The notes: generated by a model from the sequence alone, not told the origin. DNA of 10,739 nucleotides from Ktedonobacterales bacterium (GCA_013815535.1 JACDGC010000073.1:1-10739); one strand, 5' to 3'; positions 1-6,816 are shown, numbered from the stretch's first letter. Numbers and translations: made by a program.

Positions 1-1111
1 AGGCCGTGGTGAACGTATCCGCCAGGAAGGCGTAGGCGATGGGGGCCGAGCCACGCGCATCACGCGCCGCCAGGGAGCTTTCATTGATGCCAAGCTCGGT
101 GATCCAAATCGGCACGGGTGGTTTGCCGGGGCGGAACTGCTGATAGTATGCCTGCACATTCGCGAGGCGCGTCAGGAAACGATCCCCTGTGATGGCATCG
201 AAGAGATGCTGGTCCGGATTCTTGGGATCATATTCCGCATAGAAATGAAACGAGAAGAAATCGAGCGGGGCCGTCTCATTTTGCAGAAACGTGGCGAAAT
301 AGGTGTCGTCGGGATAGGAGTTCAGCGCTGGTCCACCTGTCTGAATGGTGGGGTCGACGGCACGCATCGCGGTGACGGTGCGGTCATAGAGCAACGCATA
401 CAGTTCCGGCAACATCCACGGGGCCGCCGCAGGGTTGTACCCCGGCGCTTTGGTGGGAATGTCCCAGCCCGATTTCGGCTCATTCCAGATTTCCCACGTC
501 TTCACCCAATCATGGTGCCCCGAGGAATGCACCGTCCCCGCCTCATCGGTGAAGCCGCCCTTGTTGTACCAACTGACAATCTCTGCCATATAGCGCGCGA
601 ACAGGTCGAAATTGGCGACGGGTAAGTGCCCGGTGTTGTCATACATCCATGGCGGCGCGGTGCGAATGTCCAAGAAATAGCTGATGTTCATGTCGCGCAA
701 GGTAGAGATGATGTTGTCGAGGTTGCTGAAATCCCACACATCACGTACCTGCTCGGGCGCGCTGATGGGGGCTTCCCCACGAAAGCCGACATGCACACGC
801 ACCAACTTGGGCTTCCAACTCGCCAAGATTTGCTTGGCCACTTGCGCGCGTGGCCCATTGGTCGGCGCGAGGTCTGACCAGCCTTGAATGTTCGTCCCCA
901 GACCCATGACGCTGGCATTCTTGGCCCCCAACGAGACATCCAGCGTCAGCGTATCGGTTGGGGGGGGCACGGGCGTGCTGGTGGGCACCACCTTCGGCCC
1001 CGCAAATCGGCTCACTGGCTCATGGAGGAAGGTGATGACGATGACACTGCTGCTGAGCAGTACAATCACAAATACAACACTGATCGCCTGGATCTGCCAA
1101 CGATTCCGCAT
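1..1111 (-). CDS. Clan GH-A (GH39-like) glycoside hydrolase, membrane-anchored, 3' end cut by window edge
   Basis: The reading frame is open from ATG at 1111 to the left edge (370 codons, C-terminus missing). Residues about 8-29 are a hydrophobic signal-anchor after a basic MRNR start. A Pro/Thr linker (about 42-52, ending VPPPTD) leads into a TIM-barrel hydrolase domain. Two acidic motifs fit retaining clan GH-A enzymes: WEIWNEP with E211 as the likely acid/base, and ITELGIN with E339 as the likely nucleophile. PPWMYD and FFSFHFYA also fit barrel strands of GH39/GH5-type enzymes. It probably cleaves beta-glycosidic bonds in an extracellular polysaccharide; the substrate cannot be told. An in-frame TGA lies upstream. 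A GTG 30 nt upstream is possible, but ATG places MRNR directly before the membrane segment. It is divergent from the secreted phosphoesterase at 1330. The clan is fairly sure, the family number is not. Confidence 0.8.
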   Translation of the reverse strand, partial: MRNRWQIQAISVVFVIVLLSSSVIVITFLHEPVSRFAGPKVVPTSTPVPPPTDTLTLDVSLGAKNASVMGLGTNIQGWSDLAPTNGPRAQVAKQILASWKPKLVRVHVGFRGEAPISAPEQVRDVWDFSNLDNIISTLRDMNISYFLDIRTAPPWMYDNTGHLPVANFDLFARYMAEIVSWYNKGGFTDEAGTVHSSGHHDWVKTWEIWNEPKSGWDIPTKAPGYNPAAAPWMLPELYALLYDRTVTAMRAVDPTIQTGGPALNSYPDDTYFATFLQNETAPLDFFSFHFYAEYDPKNPDQHLFDAITGDRFLTRLANVQAYYQQFRPGKPPVPIWITELGINESSLAARDARGSAPIAYAFLADTFTTA

Positions 1112-1170
1112 ACCCGCTTTGTGCTCCCCAAACCCATACACTCGATTTTTTACGCACGCTCAACGCATAG

Positions 1171-1199
1171 AGTATAGACGAAAACGGCTTTCCTGCCTA
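1171..1199 (-). promoter_or_regulatory. Candidate promoter of the glycoside hydrolase gene
   Basis: On the minus strand, TATACT (1176-1171, 5 of 6 to consensus) is preceded by TAGGCA (1199-1194, 4 of 6) with a 17-nt spacer. The predicted start near 1164 would give a leader of about 50 nt before the ATG at 1111. This is a sigma70-type match only. No equally good promoter was found for the divergent gene at 1330 in the rest of the 218-nt gap. Confidence 0.35.
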
Positions 1200-1329
1200 T
1201 CCCTGTGCTCGGCTCCTAGGAAAGAAACGGGCAAGCGCGCCCATTAACAACGCCTTAACCAGATGTGGCTATGCTGGAGGGTGAGATGATTGGGCCGCCA
1301 CGTGGCACAACTGAAAGGGGACCGCAACG

Positions 1330-2451
1330 ATGGGCACGCGGATGCATGGGGGATTGATCGCGGCACTCGTCGCGGTGGTGGTTGTGGGGTTCACGCTTTC
1401 GACACGCGCCACGGCGAACGCGCATGGGCCAACGCCAGCCATCCGCCACCTCTTCATCATCATGATGGAAAATCGCCGGACGGATCAGATCATCGGCAAC
1501 ACCACCGACGCGCCCTATATCAACCAGCTAGCGGCACGCTATAACCTGGCAACGAATTATTATGGCGTCACCCATCCCAGTTTGCCAAACTATTTGGCGC
1601 TGTTGTCGGGCGACACCCAGGGCATCTTCGACGACTGCAAACCTGGCGCGGCGGTCACGTGCCCACCGGCTGAGTTCATCCCTGGCAAGGAATATCCCGG
1701 CTTGCTGCTGACCGATGCCCAAGTCGCCTATGAGCAGGGACAACCGCATCTCTTCGCGGGCCAGAATCTGGTGGACCAACTCGAAGCCCACGGCATGTCG
1801 TGGCGCGCATATATGGAATCCTTACCCGCCACTGGCTACACTGGCGAATATTTTGGCCATCGCCTCTATGCCGCCAAACACAATCCCTTCGTCTATTTCA
1901 GCGACATCACCACCAATCCCACGCGGATGGCGCGAATCGCGCCATTCACCTTGCCGGGCTTCGCGCACGACCTGACTGGGGCCATGCCGAATCTCGTCTG
2001 GATCTCACCGAGTCAGTGCAACGATATGCATGACCTTTCCACCGAGAACGCCACCGCCGAGCATCTGGCGGCCTGCGCGAAATCTGACGGGGGTGCGGAC
2101 CACAGCGTCATCCAGCTTGGTGACCACTATTTGAGCCAGGTGGTGCCCATGATCATGAGGTCGCGGGCGTGGGGTGAGGGTGCGGCCATCGCGGTGGTGT
2201 GGGACGAAAATGACTACTCTGGTTGGACGGGCTGCTGCCACAGCCCCGTCGGCGTGCAGGGCACGACCCTCGGCGGCGGCAACGCGCCCGCCATCTTCAT
2301 CACCTCGCGGGGCGGCGCACGGGTCAGCGACGCGACGGCCTATAACCACTACAGCCTGCTGGCGACCATCGAGCGCCTCTGGGGCCTCGGCTGCCTCGCC
2401 AACGCCTGTGGCTTCCGTGACAACGAATTGCTGTTGCACTACTTGCTCTGA
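1330..2451 (+). CDS. Secreted phosphoesterase (acid phosphatase / phospholipase C superfamily)
   Basis: This 373-residue exported protein belongs to the Phosphoesterase family (PF04185 type) of the alkaline phosphatase superfold, which hydrolyses phosphate mono- or diesters outside the membrane. Residues 1-31 form a signal peptide: basic start, hydrophobic run LIAALVAVVVVGF, likely cleavage after ATANA. Family motifs follow in order: MMENRRTDQIIG (45-56; E47 and N48 likely metal ligands), HPSLPNYLALLSG (82-94, with the Ser/Thr nucleophile region), SQCNDMHD (228-235), D265 in a GDHYL segment, and VVWDENDYSGW (from 289; D292, E293 and D295 in the metal site). Several Cys, including CC in the C-terminal part, suit an extracytoplasmic disulfide-bonded protein. 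AAGGGG at 1315-1320 lies 9 nt before the ATG. The substrate is unknown: it could be an acid phosphatase or a small phospholipase C-like enzyme. Confidence 0.85.
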   Translation: MGTRMHGGLIAALVAVVVVGFTLSTRATANAHGPTPAIRHLFIIMMENRRTDQIIGNTTDAPYINQLAARYNLATNYYGVTHPSLPNYLALLSGDTQGIFDDCKPGAAVTCPPAEFIPGKEYPGLLLTDAQVAYEQGQPHLFAGQNLVDQLEAHGMSWRAYMESLPATGYTGEYFGHRLYAAKHNPFVYFSDITTNPTRMARIAPFTLPGFAHDLTGAMPNLVWISPSQCNDMHDLSTENATAEHLAACAKSDGGADHSVIQLGDHYLSQVVPMIMRSRAWGEGAAIAVVWDENDYSGWTGCCHSPVGVQGTTLGGGNAPAIFITSRGGARVSDATAYNHYSLLATIERLWGLGCLANACGFRDNELLLHYLL

Positions 2452-2699
2452 GCGGGTGGCCATCTTCGCCAGAAGGTGGGGCTGCGAGATTCGCCATGGC
2501 AGTGGGGCCACCCATGCAGGACGAGGCATCTGCGGCTGGGGGCCTGTGGCGAAGCGGAAAGCCGCTCGTGCGGCAATAGTCGCCCATGCTTGACGCGAGT
2601 GGGGGTTTGCTGCGACACTAGAGAGCATGATATCCTTCCCGCAACGCTTCCATCCCACTGGTGGGCAGGCGCGCGGAAAAATCAGTGATTGGTAGCCGG
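2452..2699. other. Intergenic stretch before dgt, no gene seen
   Basis: The stretch holds no convincing ORF. Two small hairpins are visible: AGCGG/CCGCT at about 2555-2568, and an imperfect CATGG...CCATG structure around 2496-2517. Neither has a T-tract, so no intrinsic terminator for the phosphoesterase is apparent. TTGACG at 2590-2595 followed 18 nt later by GACACT (2614-2619) could be a weak dgt promoter, but the -10 match is only 3 of 6. Confidence 0.4.
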
Positions 2700-3971
2700 A
2701 TGCCCACCTATAGCGATGCCGATTCCGCGCGCAAGTTCCCCGATGCACGCGAAGACAATGACGTGCGATCCCCCTTCGAGGTGGATCGTGCGCGCATCAT
2801 CCATTCCGTCGCGTTTCGTCGCCTGCAAGGTAAGACACAGATTTTTGGGATGGGGCACGACACCTTCTTTCGCACACGATTGACACATTCATTGGAAGTC
2901 GCGCAGATCGCCAAGGGCATCGCCATGGCGGTCAACAAACATATGCGTGGCGAGGTCGTCAGCACAGAACTAGTCGAGGCCATCAGCCTCGCCCACGACA
3001 TCGGCCACCCCCCCTTTGGCCACGCGGGTGAACGCGCACTGGATGAGAGCATCCAAGAGCTCCTCCATGCCAAAAAGAGCAACTACTTCGAGAGCAATGC
3101 GCAAAACATCCGGTTGCTCACCCAGCTCGAAGCCAAACGGCGCGGCTATCTGGGGCTGAATCTGACGCGTGCGACCCTGGATGGCTTGCTGAAGCACAAA
3201 TGTGATCATCCCGAGCACTTCGTCTACCCCACCGAACGCCCGATCATCGATTGGGTCTTGGAGGGTTCCCCGGCTCGCCAACTCTCCTTCGAAACCGAGA
3301 TCGTGGATTGGGCCGACCAAGTGGCGTATTCAGTGCATGATCTCGAAGATGGCATCCATGCGGGCATGATCACCTCCGCCCGCATGAGCGAAGATACCCT
3401 GGAAGAGCACCTGTTGGGCCGCTTGCCCGACATCTATGTCCGCAGCCAGATGGAGGGCACCTATCGCTGGCTGGTCGGTCAGGTGCGCACCATCGAAGAG
3501 ATGAGCGATGCCCGCCAGCGCGCCGCTGCCCGCAAAGATTTGACCTCAGACTTGATCCACCGTTTCATCACGGCAGCCAAGCCCCGGCGGCGCAAGCTCC
3601 CCGATGGCACCCCCGGCACGGGACGTTATGCCCTGGAGTTGGTCATCAGTCCCGCCGAGATGGGGCGCGCCTTGCTCTACCAAAAATTGGCCAATGATCT
3701 GATCGTACATGACCAGCGGGTCGCCACGCTGGAGCGCCGATCGCGCCACGTGGTGCGGCGGCTCTTTCGCGAACTCATCCATGAGCACGCGGGGGATTTA
3801 TACCCCGACGAGTTTCGGGGGGTCTTCGCTGAGGCGGTGGCGGCCAAAAGCGAGATGCTGCGGGCCGAGGTCGCGCGCGACTACATCGCGGGTATGACCG
3901 ACGACTATGCCGAGATGCTCTATCAGCGCCTCTTTTCCCCCGGCACTGGCAGCCTCTTTGACGCGCTGTAA
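2700..3971 (+). CDS. dgt: dGTPase-like deoxynucleoside triphosphate triphosphohydrolase (HD domain)
   Basis: This cytosolic enzyme hydrolyses dGTP (or other dNTPs) to the deoxynucleoside and triphosphate, adjusting dNTP pools. With the ATG at 2700 it has 423 residues, within the family range. Family motifs: SPFEVDRARIIHSVAFRRLQ (24-43) followed by GKTQIF; RTRLTHSLEVAQIA with metal ligand H63; AHDIGHPPFGHAGE with the HD pair H99-D100; and WADQVAYSVHDLEDG (204-218), which supplies the last metal aspartate (probably D206) and substrate contacts. A GTG at 2661 would add 13 residues but has no ribosome-binding site and adds nothing conserved; the ATG is also weakly preceded (GGTAG), so the start is not certain. 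It converges on folE with a 38-nt gap and no clear terminator between them. Whether it prefers dGTP or is activated by other dNTPs cannot be read from sequence. Confidence 0.92.
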   Translation: MPTYSDADSARKFPDAREDNDVRSPFEVDRARIIHSVAFRRLQGKTQIFGMGHDTFFRTRLTHSLEVAQIAKGIAMAVNKHMRGEVVSTELVEAISLAHDIGHPPFGHAGERALDESIQELLHAKKSNYFESNAQNIRLLTQLEAKRRGYLGLNLTRATLDGLLKHKCDHPEHFVYPTERPIIDWVLEGSPARQLSFETEIVDWADQVAYSVHDLEDGIHAGMITSARMSEDTLEEHLLGRLPDIYVRSQMEGTYRWLVGQVRTIEEMSDARQRAAARKDLTSDLIHRFITAAKPRRRKLPDGTPGTGRYALELVISPAEMGRALLYQKLANDLIVHDQRVATLERRSRHVVRRLFRELIHEHAGDLYPDEFRGVFAEAVAAKSEMLRAEVARDYIAGMTDDYAEMLYQRLFSPGTGSLFDAL

Positions 3972-4009
3972 GCTCACAGGCTGTCAAGCTGGAATAAGCG
4001 CCGCGTGGC

Positions 4010-5041
4010 CTAATGCCCCTGGCGGATGAGCGACATGAACTCGGCACGCGTGGCGGCACTGCGGCGGAAGCTGCCACGCATGGCGCTGGTGACGGTCATG
4101 CTGCCAGGCTTCTTGACACCGCGCATGGTCATGCAGTTGCCTGAGACCGCCGTCTGGCCGTTGCGCCGCACATAGATCGCGCCCGTTGGCACCGTCACGC
4201 AATAAACCGTGCCATTGTACTGCTCGATCTGATGCTGATCGGGGTTGACCAGCGCCAAGCGGTCGTGCCAACGGGCTTCGCCGGGACGCGCGCAACGGCA
4301 GGGCAACACATACGTCGCCTCGCGGTCCATCTCACTCGCCGCCATGAAGCGCCACGCGCCAGGGCCACGACGAAACTCATCCGCGCGCTGCACCAACATC
4401 CGATGATCGGGCGTCACCATCAGATCGATCTCGTCAGAGAGGAAGCGATGCATGGGGCCGCGATATTCATAGTTGATCCATTGTTGGGGGCGCACGAAGG
4501 AGCTTTCCAGCGTCACAGGGTCAACCTGGGCGACTTTTTCCATGCGCAGTTCCGCGAAACGCTTCCAGCCCGTCTCAGTCAAAATCTCCGTTTCGCCGTC
4601 ATAGCAGAGGTGCTCGGCCTCGATCACCACCCCCACGCCTTCGGGGGTCAGGGTTTCCATGATCGCCTCGGCCAGTTGTGTGGTCAAGCGCTCTTGCAAC
4701 TGCGGACGGCGCGCTAAGATCTCGGTGGCACGAGCCATCTTGCTGATGCCCACCACACGGCCACTGGGGATGTAGCCCACATGCGCTTTGCCAAAGAACG
4801 GCACCAAATGATGCTCGCAGACGGAGTAGAAAGGGATGTCTTTCACGATGACCATCTCTTCGTGCCCCTCCTCGAAGCCCACACGCAAGACATCACGCGG
4901 ATCTTGGGTCAGGCCAGCAAAAATCTCGGCATACATCTCGGCGATGCGGCGCGGGGTGCCTTGCAGGCCCTCGCGATCCGGGTCCTCGCCGATGGCGCCC
5001 AAAATCTGACGCACAGATGTTTTGATGGTCTCAAGATCCAC
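4010..5041 (-). CDS. folE: GTP cyclohydrolase I interrupted by an in-frame mini-intein
   Basis: FolE converts GTP to 7,8-dihydroneopterin triphosphate plus formate, the entry step to folate, biopterin and 7-deazaguanine pathways. The 343-residue precursor consists of an N-extein (1-145), an intein (C146-N302) and a C-extein (303-343). Removing the intein leaves 186 residues, a normal FolE length. Extein motifs: DPDREGLQGTPRRIAEMY (20-37); SVCEHHLVPF with zinc ligands C75 and H78; VGISKMAR; and VIEAEHL joined across the intein to CMTMRGVKKPGS. By alignment with E. coli FolE (C110, H113, C181, H179), C303 is the third zinc ligand and H144 the catalytic histidine, so the intein splits the active site. 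The start is GTG: an in-frame TAG lies 15 nt upstream and AGAGGA lies 8 nt before it. It lies 51 nt downstream of larE, probably in the same transcript. Confidence 0.96.
   Translation of the reverse strand: MDLETIKTSVRQILGAIGEDPDREGLQGTPRRIAEMYAEIFAGLTQDPRDVLRVGFEEGHEEMVIVKDIPFYSVCEHHLVPFFGKAHVGYIPSGRVVGISKMARATEILARRPQLQERLTTQLAEAIMETLTPEGVGVVIEAEHLCYDGETEILTETGWKRFAELRMEKVAQVDPVTLESSFVRPQQWINYEYRGPMHRFLSDEIDLMVTPDHRMLVQRADEFRRGPGAWRFMAASEMDREATYVLPCRCARPGEARWHDRLALVNPDQHQIEQYNGTVYCVTVPTGAIYVRRNGQTAVSGNCMTMRGVKKPGSMTVTSAMRGSFRRSAATRAEFMSLIRQGH
4136..4606 (-). other. Mini-intein within folE (157 residues, no homing endonuclease)
   Basis: This segment encodes a self-splicing protein element, C146 to N302 of the precursor. 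Block A is CYDGETEILTETGWKRF with Cys1 as first nucleophile. Block B is GPMHRFLSDEIDLMVTPDHR with the T210-x-x-H213 signature. Block F is VYCVTVPTGAIYVRRNG with C281 where Asp is often found. Block G is AVSGN followed by C303 as +1 nucleophile. Only about 65 residues separate blocks B and F, with no LAGLIDADG or HNH motif, so no endonuclease is present. Asn302 is the cyclising residue, but the penultimate residue is Gly instead of the common His. Cys1 and +1 Cys indicate class 1 chemistry; the class 3 WCT triplet does not fit because the block B position is Met215. Both junction cysteines are TGC codons. Base composition resembles the exteins, so transfer was not very recent or came from similar DNA. 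Confidence 0.93.
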
Positions 5042-5074
5042 GATGATTATCCTCTATTCCCGTAGGAGATTGGG

Positions 5075-5092
5075 GGCGGCGACAGTGCCGCC
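5075..5092 (-). other. Intercistronic hairpin between larE and folE
   Basis: GGCGGC and GCCGCC form a perfect 6-bp GC-only stem with a 6-nt loop, starting directly after the larE TGA (5095-5093). No T-tract follows on the minus strand, so it is not a classic intrinsic terminator. It may stabilise the upstream message or reduce read-through into folE. It could also be chance in GC-rich DNA. Confidence 0.45.
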
Positions 5093-5977
5093 TCAGATGG
5101 TTGCGGCACGCGTGGGGCGCAGCGATTCATTCAAACTGCCCATGCGGTAGCCGCGCAGGTCGAGCGTCACATACAGATAGCCCAGTTCACGCAAACCACG
5201 CTCGATGGGTTCGCGCACTTCGGGTTGGATGATGCGAGGCAGATCGGCGGCGTCGACCTCGATGCGTGCAATGCTGTCGTGATGCCGCACGCGCACCCGC
5301 GCGAAGCCAAAGCTGCGCACCAGCCGTTCGGCCTGCCCCACTCGCCGCAGCGCTGCCACCGTCACCGTCGTGCCATAAGGGATGCGGGAAGAATAGCAGG
5401 CGAGCGCGGGCTTGTTCCACACGGGCACGCCCAGGTGCTGCGCCAGCGCCCGGATGTCGTCTTTGCCCATCTCGGCATCTAGCAAAGGACCCTGCACCCC
5501 ATGTTGGCGCGCGGCTTTTTGGCCGGGGCGATAGTCGCCCAGGTCGTCGCGGTTCACGCCATAGGCGATGTGTGCCAGCCCCCGCGCTGCCGCCAGGGGG
5601 GCAAGGCGATCAAAAAGTTCATCTTTGCAGTGAAAGCACCGGTCGGGGCCATTGGCGACATAAGCGGGATTTTCCATCTCGTGCGTGGCGACGGTGACGA
5701 CGCTGATGCCCATTCCGGCGGCAACGGCCAGCGCGGCGGCGGTCTCTTCATCATCATAGGCGGGTGAGATCGCCAGCGCGCCCAGCGCCTGGTCACCCAA
5801 CTCATCATGCGCCACTTTCAACAGCAGGGCACTGTCAACCCCGCCAGAATACGCGACCAAGACGGACCCCAACGCCTGCACGGTTGCGCGCAGGCGCGCA
5901 TATTTCGCGGCCAGCGCGGGGCCGAGCGCGGCATCTTCAATTGGGTTCAGGGATGGAACGTCCGTGTGGCTAGCCAT
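5093..5977 (-). CDS. larE: LarE-type ATP-dependent sulfur transferase (PP-loop)
   Basis: LarE adenylates the carboxylates of the nicotinate-derived dinucleotide P2CDN and turns them into thiocarboxylates during synthesis of the nickel-pincer cofactor of lactate racemase and related LarA enzymes. The 294-residue protein has the ATP-pyrophosphatase PP-loop AYSGGVDSALL (SGGVDS at 44-49), then GPDRCFHCKDELF (C114, C117), AYGVNRDDLGDYRPGQKAA (138-156), and KPALACYSSRIPYG with C194 at the place of the sulfur-donating or cluster-binding cysteine. The three cysteines match the LarE class reported to bind a [4Fe-4S] cluster and use sulfur catalytically, unlike the single-cysteine sacrificial type. QueC was considered but lacks these motifs. 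The ATG at 5977 has AGGAG 14 nt upstream, rather distant. It is first in a larE-folE unit. No larA, larB or larC is visible here, so its real product in this organism is not settled. Confidence 0.88.
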   Translation of the reverse strand: MASHTDVPSLNPIEDAALGPALAAKYARLRATVQALGSVLVAYSGGVDSALLLKVAHDELGDQALGALAISPAYDDEETAAALAVAAGMGISVVTVATHEMENPAYVANGPDRCFHCKDELFDRLAPLAAARGLAHIAYGVNRDDLGDYRPGQKAARQHGVQGPLLDAEMGKDDIRALAQHLGVPVWNKPALACYSSRIPYGTTVTVAALRRVGQAERLVRSFGFARVRVRHHDSIARIEVDAADLPRIIQPEVREPIERGLRELGYLYVTLDLRGYRMGSLNESLRPTRAATI

Positions 5978-6035
5978 GGTGATTGAGGTTGCTCCTGTCG
6001 GAAAACACGCATCCGTCTTTCACAGACGTCATTAT

Positions 6036-6065
6036 AGTATAGTGTTCCCAAGACCACAGCGTCAA
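6036..6065 (-). promoter_or_regulatory. Candidate promoter of larE-folE
   Basis: On the minus strand, TTGACG (6065-6060, 5 of 6) is followed after 18 nt by TATACT (6041-6036, 5 of 6). A perfect TATAAT (6036-6031) overlaps its end and could serve as an alternative -10. The start near 6029-6024 gives a leader of about 50 nt. CGTCT/AGACG (about 6014-6028) forms a small inverted repeat in that leader. Confidence 0.5.
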
Positions 6066-6103
6066 TCTACGCGCAAAGCCTGCATGGAATGTGAGCTAGC
6101 CGA

Positions 6104-6132
6104 TTGCGCGTCGCTGACATTTCCGGTACACT
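6104..6132 (+). promoter_or_regulatory. Weak candidate promoter of the DUF4190 gene
   Basis: TTGCGC (6104-6109, 3 of 6) and TACACT (6127-6132, 4 of 6) are spaced by 17 nt, about 60 nt before the ATG at 6195. The matches are modest. The placement between the divergent larE promoter and the gene is the main support. Confidence 0.28.
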
Positions 6133-6194
6133 AGAGGTGTTCCCCACCCACACCGGGGCGCGCTGATGCATCAACAGAAAGGTCCTCACTCATT

Positions 6195-6692
6195 ATGTAT
6201 CCTCCCCAGGGCGATCAGCCCGCGCCGCAGCAACCCTATGGCGCACCGCCACCCGATTATGGGCAGCAGCCCACTGGCACGCCGCCAAACTACGGTGCGC
6301 CACCAGAGTACGGCGCTCAGCCAAATTACAATGCGCCCCCTGGTTACGGCCCACCGCCTGGCTATGGGCAGGCGCCCGCATATGGCCAACCCTATGCCTA
6401 CCCGGGCATGGTCCCCGGGGCGCCGCAGAGCAATGGCTTGGCGACGGCCAGCCTCGTGCTTGGCCTCCTTATGTTCTTGTTTGGCATCTTTACGGGCATC
6501 CCCGCAGTCATCACTGGGCATATGGCTCTCGGGCGCATCAAGCAGAATCCCGCGCTCGCCGGTTCCCGTGGCCAGGCCATCGCGGGGCTGGTGCTTGGCT
6601 ACATCAGCATCGGGCTGACCGTGATTGGCATCGTGGCTATCATCGCCATTGTGGCGACTGCCTCCGTCACGACGGTGACGACAACGCCATAG
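6195..6692 (+). CDS. DUF4190-domain membrane protein with Tyr/Pro/Gly-repeat N-terminus
   Basis: This 165-residue protein has two parts. Residues 1-78 are low-complexity and rich in Pro, Tyr, Gly and Gln, with a hexapeptide pattern between 32 and 67. Residues 80-157 match the DUF4190 style: SNGLATASLVLGLL, a first membrane helix (about 84-107), the short conserved loop GHMALGRIKQNPALAGSRGQA with small and basic residues, GLVLGY, and a second membrane helix (about 128-156). Such proteins sit in the cytoplasmic membrane; their function is unknown, and the disordered tail may mediate assembly or interaction. GAAAGG at 6177-6182 lies 12 nt before the ATG. It is a single-gene unit closed by the terminator at 6716-6744, with larE divergent upstream. 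Confidence 0.8.
   Translation: MYPPQGDQPAPQQPYGAPPPDYGQQPTGTPPNYGAPPEYGAQPNYNAPPGYGPPPGYGQAPAYGQPYAYPGMVPGAPQSNGLATASLVLGLLMFLFGIFTGIPAVITGHMALGRIKQNPALAGSRGQAIAGLVLGYISIGLTVIGIVAIIAIVATASVTTVTTTP
6288..6395 (+). repeat. Degenerate 18-nt / hexapeptide tandem repeat in the DUF4190 gene
   Basis: Six in-register units of six residues each run from residue 32 to 67: NYGAPP, EYGAQP, NYNAPP, GYGPPP, GYGQAP, AYGQPY. Tyrosine falls every sixth residue (33, 39, 45, 51, 57, 63). The DNA copies differ at many third positions, so the array is old or maintained at protein level. Confidence 0.8.
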
Positions 6693-6715
6693 CACACCCA
6701 AGGCATCGCCTCCCC

Positions 6716-6744
6716 GGCCCATCACCGCTGGTGGTGGGCCTTTT
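6716..6744 (+). terminator. Rho-independent terminator after the DUF4190 gene
   Basis: GGCCCATCACC (6716-6726) pairs with GGTGGTGGGCC (6730-6740): an 11-bp stem with one T-G wobble, a 3-nt GCT loop, and TTTT at 6741-6744. It begins 23 nt after the stop codon. There is no A-tract on the other side, so it should act only on plus-strand transcription. Confidence 0.85.
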
Positions 6745-6801
6745 CATGGATGGGAGGCACAGGTGTGCCGGGCATGGCTGCAACGGTGAGGCACCTGGGT
6801 G

Positions 6802-6810
6802 TGGTATAAT
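6802..6810 (+). promoter_or_regulatory. Extended -10 promoter of the isocitrate dehydrogenase gene
   Basis: A perfect TATAAT (6805-6810) is preceded by TGG, giving an extended -10 element. No good -35 lies at the usual distance (AACGGT at 17 nt), which is tolerated by extended -10 promoters. The predicted start is near 6817, exactly where an inverted-repeat cluster begins, leaving a leader of about 85 nt. Confidence 0.55.
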
Positions 6811-6816
6811 AGCGCG

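Noticed and set aside
960..967. G8 tract in the glycoside hydrolase linker (also C8 at 8586-8593 and C7 at 3008-3014) as phase-variable switches
   Set aside because: All tracts are in frame, short, and in the last two cases encode conserved Gly or Pro residues; eight bases in GC-rich DNA is weak evidence for slippage control.
2661..2699. GTG at 2661 as the dgt start
   Set aside because: There is no ribosome-binding site upstream, and the 13 extra residues are not part of the family; ATG 2700 is preferred, though not proved.
2005..2748. A 247-codon minus-strand frame over the phosphoesterase 3' end
   Set aside because: It is a shadow of the phosphoesterase gene, with Arg/Ala-rich translation and no recognisable domain.
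4136..4606. Class 3 intein, or an intein carrying a homing endonuclease
   Set aside because: Cys is present at position 1 and block B lacks the Trp of the WCT triplet; the 65 residues between blocks B and F are too few for an endonuclease.
5093..5977. QueC (7-cyano-7-deazaguanine synthase) next to folE, as a queuosine operon
   Set aside because: The PP-loop is SGGVDS, and the CFHCK and ACYSSR motifs with 294-residue length are those of LarE, not QueC; no queD or queE is nearby.
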